A program made the translations under genes and the position numbers. A stretch of DNA of 64,000 nucleotides from Rhynchonema sp. JSB1_4 (lineage: Eukaryota; Nematoda; Chromadorea; Monhysterida; Xyalidae): the NCBI GenBank assembly GCA_030248065.1, contig JASAMV010001690.1, forward strand, positions 1 through 64,000, written 5' to 3'. The notes under the pieces are model-generated. The model made no database searches, was not told where the DNA came from, and was given only the letters and a program-made list of their open reading frames with translations. Shown in pieces: positions 1-15,224 of the stretch (its first letter is position 1; the number at the start of each line of letters is the position of its first letter).

Positions 1-192
<192 letters not shown>

Positions 193-464
193 GTCCCTTA
201 TTACGTTGTATAACATAGCTTTTATGTGAAACCATGTTTTAGTGTGGAATGTAGAGTTGGCGTCATCCCGCCTTACAAAGCAATGTATATTCGAGCCCGA
301 ATTGTGCTCATGTTCACAACGGTAGAAATTCGCTAGTCAAGTCTCATTGTACAATACAAATTTTTAGGGTGATTCGTGTATATTCATTGTCGTGTCGTAG
401 GAACTCTGGATATGTCGCTCGGTGTACTTTCTCGTCTCACTATCAGATCTGGTTCGATTAATCT

Positions 465-908
465 ATGGAGGAAAATGATAAGCCGGGTAGCCATGAACGC
501 AGCGAGTCAACGCCTGGCAAAGTCTTCAAAATCCGATCATTTGGCAAGAACAACAACGAGTTTATTCGGAATTACCACACAACATCATCAATGCAACAGG
601 TATTATAAGACAGTTTCGAAGTCAAAATTGTTTCAAAATAGTTACAGAAGCTTTTCTGCCGCTACACCTATTCCACACATAAACAGCAGCTGATCCAATT
701 CAATGAGAGATTTTGCGACGAACTTACTTGTGGGATAGGCTCTGTAGTTGGATACGCAGTTACCAATAACACTGAAGACAGAAAGTTTGATAAACTCGCA
801 CACGAATTCTTGCCCTTGTCGTCCAGTCGACACAAACGCACCAAAATACTACAGCAGCGTAAGAACGTACACAAACGAGGACAAAAATTATGTATACGCA
901 CGCGATGA
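465..908 (+). CDS. Small unknown two-exon gene, copy 1
   Basis: Exon 465-599 starts MEENDKPGSH. A 90-bp intron with a GTATTA donor and CAGCAG acceptor follows. Exon 690-908 then ends in a Lys/Arg-rich tail and TGA. Predicted product is 117 aa, charged, without a signal peptide or membrane segment; the tail RHKRTKILQQRKNVHKRGQK could be a nuclear or nucleic-acid-binding signal. I do not recognise the family. The gene lies about 270 bp downstream of the DLD stop codon and is carried with it in all three copies. Copy 3 differs by one codon (Val-Gly-Tyr-Ala versus Thr). The opposite strand is also open across exon 2, so strand and coding status are inferred from frame-compatible splicing. Confidence 0.4.
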
Positions 909-1340
909 AAAAAGCCACAAAAATGAAAAAACCAAATAAGAAAAAAACGGACTCTGAATGTAAAGGCGTCAGGAGTTGTCCTCAGCCCCGAAAGTAACCC
1001 ACGTATATTATCTAGGATGGCCGAGACATTTTGTTTTTTATCTATGTTTTGCGTGTTAGCGCCAAACAACAGCATTTCCACGTTTTGGTGATCGCGCGCA
1101 GATGACGATTTCCAGCTTGCTGCCGCTAATAGACGTTGATAAGAGCGATCAGATGTTCGCAAGATCTCTCTTGGTGGTACGGTATTCGGGGGCTGAGTGA
1201 CAACCTCCCAACTGCCTTTATCACCCCGCAGATAACTAAACGTAGACGCCATTCTTCGTCGCCTCATTCTCATCACCGCATCGCCCTCGCGACCCCTCCT
1301 CGCCTGCATGAATGAGTACCGATAACTTGTTCTTCTACAT
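909..1340. other. Tail of repeat copy R1, degraded
   Basis: No gene. About 250 bases (near 957-1228) have no counterpart in copies R2 and R3. The rest (1229-1340) matches the acidic-tail exon region of R3, but with many single-base losses that break the minus-strand reading frame. Confidence 0.6.
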
Positions 1341-1384
1341 TGATTAGAAAAAGGATGTGACATTAACGCGAAATTTCTCTCGCC

Positions 1385-1990
1385 CGGTTTTTTGCCGCCG
1401 GGCTGCTGCTGCCCCCGTTTTTCGCGTTTCTCTCCCCCCCTCCTCCCCCCCCGCCTCCTCCCTCCTCCCTTCGCCTCGCTCCCTCCTTCCTTCTCCCGCC
1501 TGCCCCCCCCCCCCCCCACGCCCTACCTACCCTACCTACGGTAACCCACACAACAGATAAATGGTGGGGGTGGGGGGTTGGCGGTGTTGGGGGTCAAAAC
1601 CAAACCCAAACTACCAGAAAAACCCAAACCAAACCAAACCAACCCAAACCTGACCAAACCCAACCAAACCAATCACAAACCAACCAACCCAACCAGACCA
1701 AAAACCCAATACCAAACCAATACTATGACCAATACCCAATACCCAATACCAATACCAACCCAATACTCAATACCAATCCCCAACCCAATACCAAACCCAA
1801 TACCAGGCACTTCAGTAGTATTGATCTGGTATTGGTATTGGTATTGGTATTGCGCTCCCCCACAAAAAAAAGAAAAGAAAAAGAGAGAAGAAAGAAAAAA
1901 AAAAAAAAAAGCACCCCCGCCGACAAAGAACAACAAGAGAAAGCAGCAAGAAAACAGAACAAAACGGAAAAGGGCGTGCATGCACCTGGC
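1385..1990. repeat. Low-complexity tract: C/T-rich, then CCAATA-type, then A/G-rich
   Basis: 1385-1540 is nearly pure pyrimidine. 1590-1850 is an irregular array of CCAAAC and CCAATACC units that switches to GGTATTGG near 1830. 1860-1975 is purine-rich with a long A run. Reading frames here are artefacts of composition. The tract sits at the junction between repeat copy R1 and its inverted copy R2. Confidence 0.8.
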
Positions 1991-2116
1991 GGCATAAAAA
2001 CCATCGTGGCCGCAGTCATCCAAGAATTATTTTCGCGTTAATGTCACATTCACTTTTTCTAATCAATGTTAGAAGATATTCAATGTTTTATTTCGGTACT
2101 CATTTTTCAGTTGCAG

Positions 2117-2177
2117 GCGAGGAGAGGGTGATTTCGACGAGGGCGATGACGGTGATGAGAATGAGGGCGACGAATGA
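2117..2177 (+). pseudogene. Acidic C-terminal exon, copy 2 (frameshifted)
   Basis: Counterpart of the acidic terminal exon at 10583-10641, here on the plus strand because R2 is inverted. It follows an acceptor-like TTGCAG. It is 2 nt longer than the 59-nt copy 3 exon (GAGGAGAGGG versus GAGGAGGG), which breaks the Glu/Asp-rich frame before the shared TGA. No preceding exon is visible in this copy. Confidence 0.5.
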
Positions 2178-2267
2178 ATGGCGTCTACGTTTTAGTTTAT
2201 CTGCGGGTGTGATACATTCAGAGTCCGTTTTTTTTCTTATTTGGTTTTTTCATTTTTGTGGCTTTTT

Positions 2268-2710
2268 TCATCGCGTGCGTATACATAATTTTTGTCCTCG
2301 TTTGTGTACGTTCTTACGCTGCTGTAGTATTTTGGTGCGTTTGTGTCGACTGGACGACAAGGGCAAGAATTCGTGTGCGAGTTTATCAAACTTTCTGTCT
2401 TCAGTGTTATTGGTAACTGTGTATCCAACTACAGAGCCTATCCCACAAGTAAGTTCGTCGCAAAATCTCTCATTGAATTGGATCAGCTGCTGTTTATGGG
2501 TGGAATAGGTGTAGCGGCAGTAAAGCTTCTGTAACTATTTTGAAACAATTTTGACTTCGAAACTGTCTTATAATACCTGTTGCATTGATGATGTTGTGTG
2601 GTAATTCCGAATAAACTCGTTGTTGTTCTTGCCAAATGATCGGATTTTGAAGACTTGCCAGGCGTTGACTCGCTGCGTTCATGGCTACCCGGCTTATCAT
2701 TTTCCTCCAT
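2268..2710 (-). pseudogene. Small unknown two-exon gene, copy 2 (frameshift)
   Basis: Inverted copy of the gene at 465-908: exon 1 at 2577-2710, exon 2 at 2268-2486. One A is missing in the first exon (GGCAAGTC instead of GGCAAAGTC), so the frame shifts after residue 19 and the product is truncated. Exon 2 remains open. This is either a real lesion or a consensus error. Confidence 0.45.
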
Positions 2711-2982
2711 AGATTAATCGAACCAGATCTGATAGTGAGACGAGAAAGTACACCGAGCGACATATCCAGAGTTCCTACGACACGACAATGAATATACACG
2801 AATCACCCTAAAAATTTGTATTGTACAATGAGACTTGACTAGCGAATTTCTACCGTTGTGAACATGAGCACAATTCGGGCTCGAATATACATTGCTTTGT
2901 AAGGCGGGATGACGCCAACTCTACATTCCACACTAAAACATGGTTTCACATAAAAGCTATGTTATACAACGTAATAAGGGAC

Positions 2983-5186
<2,204 letters not shown>

Positions 5187-5639
5187 ACCGTTTTACACTT
5201 CCGTATTTTGAGTGACTTTCACTTCGCGCCGCGCCCGCCCTCACGACTTTATTCGATTTGCAGCGCTCCCGCCGCCCGTCAGTTGCTTCTGACTTCTCTT
5301 TTTCGCATCAATTTGCATGTCACCGAAGATTATCGATCGATCCTGATAAATCAAAGAAGAGTGAATATCTCAATAATACGAGTGGTATTCAATATCAAAT
5401 TTGGTGATGATCGGATTTTGCTTCAAAAGCTAGGTCACTCATCTACAAAGTGCCGTTTCTAAATCGCGAATATTTTAACGTTACTTCTTCAACAATTCGT
5501 CCCATACTCATGTTGTGAACATTGGATCTCGCCGATTTAGCACCACAGTCGCTAGCGAAACTCAGAATTGATGTGATCAGAACATATCGGTAAATCTCCA
5601 AGTAACTTAATGGAAAAAGTCCGTTCCGTATTAATCAGT

Positions 5640-5885
5640 CTCCATTTCCCTTTCTTACTTTTCCCCACCAAAAAAGCTTACGAAGCACCTCGTTGTGCCA
5701 TCGATCCATTGTGCGCCTCATGATACATATGCGAATTGTGGAAAGTGACTTTGACGGGATACAGCCAACATTCAAGCTTGCCAAGCGTGGATCTTTCTCG
5801 ACCGATACGGTCGCATCAAGTGGGCAGCCTTGATGGCCGCAACTAACCGCCGGGGCCACTGCCGATCACGAAAGATCCGCTTCTG
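5640..5885 (-). pseudogene. DLD: DLD N-terminal exon remnant
   Basis: Fragments of the DLD N-terminus are split among frames: VIGSGPGG (FAD dinucleotide loop), VAAIKAA, a VEKD segment and LNVGCIPSKS. The last is the redox-active disulfide region, with its first Cys (GGTCLN) lost. Several single-base gains or losses and an in-frame stop interrupt it. The acceptor-like TTTCCAG precedes it on the minus strand. It lies upstream of copy S1 and probably is its first recognisable exon. Confidence 0.7.
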
Positions 5886-5929
5886 GAAAGAAAAAGTCAG
5901 GCATGAGCTTTTTTAGTTTTAGACATAAA

Positions 5930-6200
5930 AATTTCGGTTTCCAGATGACCCCCCCCCCCCCCCCCTAGGGCTCGTGCTGGTACAGTAGGTAGGTTGCCCC
6001 CCCCCATTTTGGGTGGTACAGTAGCCCGCTGGATACACCACTGTATTGGGTTTGGTGCTGGTATTGTGTTTGGTATTGGTTTGGTATTGGGTTTTTCGTT
6101 TGGCATTAGTATTGATTTTGGCCCAATACCTGCGTAAACCAATACCAACCAATACCAAGCAGATGTGAACAATACCAATACTAATCCCTATGCACGACCC
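5930..6200. repeat. Palindrome centre: C-run, hAT-type end and CCAATA repeats
   Basis: Contains runs of C, a GGTACAGTAGGTAGG motif and a GGATACACCACTG end (to 6043) shared with the hAT-like elements at 12-13 kb, followed by GGTATTGG/CCAATACC units. This is the turning point between the inverted DLD arms. No gene seen. Confidence 0.65.
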
Positions 6201-6349
6201 CTTGGTTGTTGGGGGATTGGAAATTTTTTATGTCTAAATATGAAGAAAATGTCATGTGATTTTTTTTCAGAGGGATTTGTGTGATGGAGTGGCGGGGTTA
6301 TGTTGGCTAGGTCATGGTGCGCAGTATCGGTGAGAAAATCCCACGCTTG

Positions 6350-6445
6350 TGCACATGCTTGATGTTGGCTGTATCCCGTCAAAGTCCTTCTCAATTGCAT
6401 ATGTATCATGGGCGAATGGATGATGGCAAACAGGTTGTACAGCTT
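6350..6445 (+). pseudogene. DLD: DLD N-terminal exon remnant, second copy
   Basis: Plus-strand twin of part of 5640-5885. It encodes LDVGCIPSKS and then diverges. The flank at 6545-6600 (GTTACTTGGAGATTTACGATAT) is the reverse complement of 5575-5612, showing that it is the inverted arm. The frame upstream is closed. Confidence 0.55.
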
Positions 6446-6772
6446 TTTTATCGCCGTGATGGGGCATAAAAGTTTCAGCAGCGCTGTCAAACTTGGGTGA
6501 TCTGATTCTGATTTGAATACGTGATCACGTGACTTTTTTCAATTCTCAGTTGAAGTTACTTGGAGATTTACGATATGTTCTGTCACATCAATTCTGGTTT
6601 CGACTAGCGTACTGTTGGTGCTAAATGTGCGATATGTTAATTTATGTTAGATTGTTGAAGAGTAATTAAAATATCGATTTAACGATTTTGGCCTGTTTGA
6701 CACGTCATGTCCCCTTATCTTCCTCTCTTTGTTTATCAGGCATCAAAAAAAAAAAAAAAAAAAAAAAAAAAC

Positions 6773-9776
<3,004 letters not shown>

Positions 9777-10048
9777 GTCCCTTATTACGTTGTATAACAT
9801 AGCTTTTATGTGAAACCATGTTTTAGTGTGGAATGTAGAGTTGGCGTCATCCCGCCTTACAAAGCAATGTATATTCGAGCCCGAATTGTGCTCATGTTCA
9901 CAACGGTAGAAATTCGCTAGTCAAGTCTCTTTGTACAATACAAATTTTTAGGGTGATTCGTGTATATTCATTGTCGTGTCGTAGGAACTCTGGATATGTC
10001 GCTCGGTGTACTTTCTCGTCTCACTATCAGATCTGGTTCGATTAATCT

Positions 10049-10492
10049 ATGGAGGAAAATGATAAGCCGGGTAGCCATGAACGCAGCGAGTCAACGCCTG
10101 GCAAAGTCTTCAAAATCCGATCATTTGGCAAGAACAACAACGAGTTTATTCGGAATTACCACACAACATCATCAATGCAACAGGTATTATAAGACAGTTT
10201 CGAAGTCAAAATTGTTTCAAAATAGTTACAGAAGCTTTACTGCCGCTACACCTATTCCACACATAAACAGCAGCTGATCCAATTCAATGAGAGATTTTGC
10301 GACGAACTTACTTGTGGGATAGGCTCTGTAGTTGGATACACAGTTACCAATAACACTGAAGACAGAAAGTTTGATAAACTCGCACACGAATTCTTGCCCT
10401 TGTCGTCCAGTCGACACAAACGCACCAAAATACTACAGCAGCGTAAGAACGTACACAAACGAGGACAAAAATTATGTATACGCACGCGATGA
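10049..10492 (+). CDS. Small unknown two-exon gene, copy 3
   Basis: Exons 10049-10183 (45 codons, starts MEENDKPGSH) and 10274-10492 (ends KLCIRTR then TGA) are joined at phase 0 across a 90-bp intron. The predicted 117-aa product is identical to copy 1 except for Thr instead of Ala in the GYTVTNN segment. The family is unknown. It faces the acidic-tail exons at 10583-10930 tail to tail. Preservation of both exons and splice sites in two of three copies supports coding, but no homologue is recognised. Confidence 0.42.
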
Positions 10493-10582
10493 AAAAAGCC
10501 ACAAAAATGAAAAAACCAAATAAGAAAAAAAACGGACTCTGAATGTATCACACCCGCAGATAAACTAAAACGTAGACGCCAT

Positions 10583-10930
10583 TCATTCGTCGCCCTCATT
10601 CTCATCACCGTCATCGCCCTCGTCGAAATCACCCTCCTCGCCTGCAATGAAAAATGAGTACCGAAATAAAACATTGAATATCTTCTAACATTGATTAGAA
10701 AAAGTGAATGTGACATTAACGCGAAAATAATTCTTGGATGACTGCGGCCACGATGAGTTTTTATGCCGCCAGGTGCATGCATGCTGCCCCCGATATTTTC
10801 GACGTATTATACATATCTGTTCCAATCACAACCAATCTTCACTCACCTTCCCCATCAGCCTCCTCATCCTCACTATCACCTTCGTCCTCGTCTCCCTCCA
10901 TTCCATTCTCACCCATGTCCACTTCGGGCA
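10583..10930 (-). CDS. 3' end of a gene with a very acidic C-terminus (partial)
   Basis: Two minus-strand exons. The penultimate, 10847 to about 10930, encodes VPEVDMGENGMEGDEDEGDSEDEEADGE with a GTGAGTG donor. The terminal, 10583-10641, follows CATTGCAG and encodes GEEGDFDEGDDGDENEGDE before TGA. Phase 1 is preserved. Glu/Asp tails like this occur in histone chaperones, ANP32 and HMG-type nuclear proteins, but nothing here selects among them. The upstream part is lost in the CCAATA repeat array beginning at 10932. Partial copies lie in R1 and R2. Confidence 0.5.
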
Positions 10931-10931
10931 C

Positions 10932-11430
10932 CAATACCAATACCGGCCCTGTACCAATACCCAATACCAAATTGGTGACCCAATACCAATACCCAATACC
11001 AATACCGGGTGAGACCCAATACCAATACCAATACCCAATACCAGATCAATACTACTGAAGTGCCTGGTATTGGGTTTGGTATTGGGTTGGTATTGGTATT
11101 GAGTATTGGGTTGGTATTGGTATTGGGTATTGGTCATAGTATTGGTTTGGTATTGGGTTTTTGGTCTGGTATTGGGTTGGTATTGGTTTGGTATTGGGTT
11201 TTGAGTCAGGTATTGGGTTTGGTATTGGTTTGGTATTGGGTTTTTCTGGATTAGTATTGGGTATTGGTTTTGACCCAATACCTGGGCAAACCCAATACCC
11301 AATACCAATACCAGGCCAGCTTCAATACCAATACCCAATACCAGAATTAGACCCAATACCAATACCAAACACTGGTATTGGTATTGGTATTGGGTGGTAT
11401 TGGTATTGGGTATTGGGTATTGTGCCCACC
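10932..11430. repeat. CCAATA / TATTGG strand-switching satellite
   Basis: An irregular array of CCAATACC-type units (10932-11046) becomes GGTATTGG on the same strand (11060-11270), returns to CCAATACC (11272-11372) and switches again (11373-11430). Related patches occur at 1700-1850 and 6050-6180. Open frames here are composition artefacts. Confidence 0.85.
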
Positions 11431-12341
11431 CATACACTATACTCACAGTGCTCACATAACAACTCACCGATCGTCCGCCGTCACAGAACACAGTTGGTAC
11501 AAGTCTAAAATTGATCAGGCAATGTTTCACAATTCGCCTTTACAATTCAGGCATGGATGATTTTCCAAAGATTTTTATCTCCTGGTGTTCTTTCTTTTTC
11601 TTTTGGTTTAGATTTCGGAGTTGGCTTGGTCAATGCTGTATTTGTTTGCTCTTGCTTTTTACCGTAAAAACCTAAATAGAAGGGGGGCTCTATTAATTCA
11701 CTGACCCCATTTTGGGGGCTCTATTACGGGGGGCTCTATTCCGGGGGGCCTCTATTAATTCACTGACCCGAACCTGAAACAAGCATTTTTAAATTTCAAT
11801 TAAAAGGAACGCCTTCGGTGGCATCTCAAGCGGTACGAGTTGTCGAATAGGTACCTCAAGTTGTATGGGTTAAAACTATTAAAAAAAACTAAATTTTACA
11901 AAATCAAAATGTTTCTAGTTCTATTGAATGAAAATGAGGCGCTTCAATGTCTCAACAAAGAAGCAATAGTAAAACACCCTTGAAAAAATTTACTCAACTT
12001 AAAAAACTTAATAATCCAAAAACAAGAAACAGACAAACTTTTGGTAGAAAAATTGTCAAAACCCACAGAAATGCCGTAAAAACTCCTCCAGGGGCTTTCA
12101 GGGTCGCTGAAAAGAATTTTCGCATCCATTACAAGCCTAAGTGCCTAAATCTGCCCATTTTAGGCAAAAATTTGCAAATTTGCAAAACAAAAAATTGCCC
12201 GGCCCGACCCGAACCCCCAAATCTCCGGCCCGGCCCGAACCTCCAAATCTCCGGCCCCCGGGCCCGATTTTTTGGCTCAGATTTTAACCCAATTTTTGTC
12301 ATAATTTTTGCGCTTTTTGAATCTTGAAAATAAATTGTTTT
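11431..12341. other. Gene-free interval
   Basis: Unique-looking sequence plus modules GGGGGGCTCTATTAATTCA near 11680-11770, which recur at 14400-14650, and a GC-rich GGCCCGACCC patch near 12195-12270. No coding exon recognised. Confidence 0.6.
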
Positions 12342-12682
12342 CAATGGTGTGGCTGGGGGAGTGGGCCCCCCTTAGGTATGTAGGTAGATTGACGCGCCAT
12401 CCTGGTACAGACAGTAGGTAGGTAGCCGCCCCCGGCTGGTACAGTAGGTTGCTATTTTTGGCTCAAAATGGTATGAAATCGATATTTTTCCCTCCAAATA
12501 GGCGAAAAATCGCGCGCTGCGCGCGAAATTGGCGTTTTAGAGCACATTTTCATAAAAATTTAGACAAAAGATTTTGTTCCCCCCCCCTCCCTAGCTCGGC
12601 CGGTACAGCAGGTAGGTTGATTGTTGTAGGCCTTTCTGGTGGTACAGTAGGTTGATTGCACGCCTGGGTAGCCACACCACTG
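12342..12682. mobile_element. hAT-like MITE, 8-bp target duplication
   Basis: Ends CAATGGTGTGGCT and AGCCACACCACTG. Target duplication ATTGTTTT at 12334-12341 and 12683-12690. The interior has repeated GGTACAGTAGGTAGG motifs and no coding capacity. The 8-bp duplication plus CAxTG...CACTG ends is typical of the hAT superfamily. Confidence 0.8.
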
Positions 12683-13047
12683 ATTGTTTTCCATGAAAAA
12701 GTCGTCAGATAGACAATACTGATCACTTACTTGCCGAATCCGTCAGAAATTTTAGTATTTTTTGACAAAAAAAAATCCCTAATTTTTCAGTAAAATAAGT
12801 CACTTCAGAAGCTTCGGGCCGGGGTGCCCGGCCCGGCCCGAGTCAAAAGCCCAAAATCGCGGCCCGGCCCGACCCGGGCCGGCCCGATTGCGACCTCTGA
12901 CCCGGAGGGAGAACAGTGGGGGCAGGCCGCAGGCGTACCATGGAGGCTGGAGGGAGGGGGGAACAGGCGGGCGTATCCGACCCGATGGGAGGGAGGGTAT
13001 CCAGCGATCCATGAACAACACTGGCGGTGGTGAGTGTTCCTTAGGGG

Positions 13048-13492
13048 CAGTGGTGTAGCTACCCAGGCGGGGCGGCAACCTACTGTACCACCCAAAATGC
13101 GGGGCGGCAACCTACCTACTGTACCAGCCGAGCTAGGGGGGGGGTCGTACCACTTGGGGGGGGGGTCATCTGGAAACCGAAATTTTTTATGTCTAAATAC
13201 TGAAGAAGGGGTGCGAGAGCATTGTGTGACTGTTGTATTTAGCAAATTATTGAAAATGTGGCCTAAAACACTAATTTCGCGCGCAGCGCGCGATTTTTCG
13301 CCTATTTACAGACAAATATGCTAATTTTATGCAATTTTAAGCCAAAAATGAATGTTTTGGGTGAAAAGTTAGGTGGGGCGGCAACCTACCTACTGTACCA
13401 GGGGAGGGGCGGCAACCTACCTACTGTACCAGGCGAGGGGCGGCAACCTACCTACTGTACCTTGGGGGGGACCCCCCCCAGCCACACCATTG
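13048..13492. mobile_element. hAT-like MITE, near-perfect 8-bp target duplication
   Basis: Ends CAGTGGTGTAGCT and AGCCACACCATTG, flanked by CTTAGGGG (13040-13047) and CTTAGGGA (13493-13500). The interior repeats GGCAACCTACCTACTGTACC several times. Same family as 12342-12682. Confidence 0.75.
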
Positions 13493-13500
13493 CTTAGGGA

Positions 13501-15224
13501 GGCGGGGCCCTCCCTCAGAAACTACACTGCCACCAGCTACACCACTTGACTGCGTGGCCCTGGCCCCACGCCGCCACACGGTCTGGTTCTGGTATACTAA
13601 ATTTCTAACTTCGTTGCCTCATACATCCCCCAAATTGGGACTTCCCCCCCCCCTTCCCCCCAGGTAGGTACGTCCTATTTTTGCCTTCTTTTGCGAAAAA
13701 TCCCCTATAGAAAGGGTATTTTGGCGTTTTTTTGGAGGTTTCACCTAAAGTTTACCTATTTTTGGCCTAAAAATGCCTATTTTAGGCCTAAATTTGCCCA
13801 TTTTAGGAAAAAATTGGGGAGCAGACGTACCCGGAGGGGGAACAGTGGGGCAGGCGTACCTCGGAGGGGGAACAGACGTACCCGAGGGGGGGTCCCCCCC
13901 TCCCCCCCCCAGGAACTACACTGGGTACGTCTGTTCCCCCTCCGAAAATAGTGGAGGGTACGTCTGTTCCCCCTCCGGACCAGGAACTACACTGGGAGGG
14001 GGGTCCCCCCTAAGGTACACTAACCGCCGCGACCGCCGCGCCAGGTACACTAACCGCCTATATTTTTGCCTAAAATTGGCATTTTTAGGCCTAAAATGGG
14101 CATTTTTAGGCCTAAAATGAGTGACTTTTAGGTCAATGATATCAAAAGTCGCCAAAATACCCTTTTTATGGAGAATTTTTTCCAAAAAGGGGCAAAAATC
14201 GGTCAAATTTTCAACCTCAAAAAGTGACTTTTTCCTGAATTTGGGTCTTCCCCCCCTTCCCCCCCAGGTAGGTACACTAACCGCCGCACGGAAAAAAGGG
14301 GTAGGTACACTAACCGCCGCGCCGTACCGGGAACTACACTGAGGTGTTTTATACAAGAACCTGACTTTACGACCCCCAAGGGGGGAATTCCAAGTTGGGG
14401 GGCTGTATTTTTTGGGGGGCTCTATTTTTTCACTGACCCCTTTTAGGGGGGCTGTATTTTTGGTGGGGGGCTCTATTTTAGGGAATACGGTATTATGTGC
14501 TCTGAACGAACAACAAACGTGCATAAATGTACCTGTGCACCACTATCAAGCCTTAATACACTACTGTATAGGGGATGTTACTTAGGGGGCTCTATTAATT
14601 CACTGACCCTTTTTGGGGGGCTCTATTCCGGGGGGCTGTATTTAGGTTTTTACGGTATGTCGTTGTCGGCCTGGCTCTCGGGCTCGTTCTGGCTTGAGTT
14701 CGGCCCTGCCCAGCTTCGGCGCGTTCGCTCAGTTTTTACGGGTCAAATAAAACAAAAAACACTGAAACGTGCACTTGCATTGCATATTTTTACTTTTATG
14801 TTTCGTGTTTCGGCCCCCGTGTTTCATTTCATTTCATCATATTCGATCGTCACATGATCGACACGGTCGAACATCTGTTTCGTTGCAAAAGCCGACCCGT
14901 ATCCACGAGCCCAATCGATCTGTGGCGTAACCCGATCAAATGCGCAGAAGATCTGTCGGACATCTTCAGTCAACAATGAGACCACGACAACCGAACGTTG
15001 GCAAATAATCAATCAATCGTCACATGATGGCTGAATAATATTTGACGTTTTAGATATCCGTCGACCTGCGAAACGACACTGAATATAGCGCGTGCACGTG
15101 CACCAACAACAGTTGAACCACCGCCAGCATCTGCAAAGCAAACAATTTCTACTTGAGATTGGAAAACTGACCAGGAGCTGCGGCGCTTGCATTGCATCAT
15201 ATCTGTACTACACATTGATCAGTT
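13501..15224. repeat. Repeat-rich interval upstream of TIM17
   Basis: Contains repeated GAGGGGGAACAGACGTACC units, AGGAACTACACTG ends (near 13911-13923 and 14331-14341) matching the element at 18862-19216, GGGGGGCTCTATT modules (14400-14650) and poly-G/C runs. No coding exon recognised. The TIM17 promoter presumably lies in 14,700-15,224 but no core element is evident. Confidence 0.6.

Noticed and set aside
376..693. 105-residue plus frame beginning MYIHCRVV with a possible mitochondrial presequence
   Set aside because: It runs across the intron 600-689 of the better-supported two-exon model in another frame, and it is repeated only because the DNA is repeated.
1357..2041. Several overlapping open frames on both strands
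   Set aside because: Low-complexity pyrimidine, CCAATA and purine tracts produce stop-free frames in all directions; no splice context or family motif.
10826..11530. 234-residue Gln/Tyr/Asn-rich minus-strand frame
   Set aside because: It is the CCAATA/GGTATTGG array read through. Only the acidic exon at 10847-10930 in it is credible.
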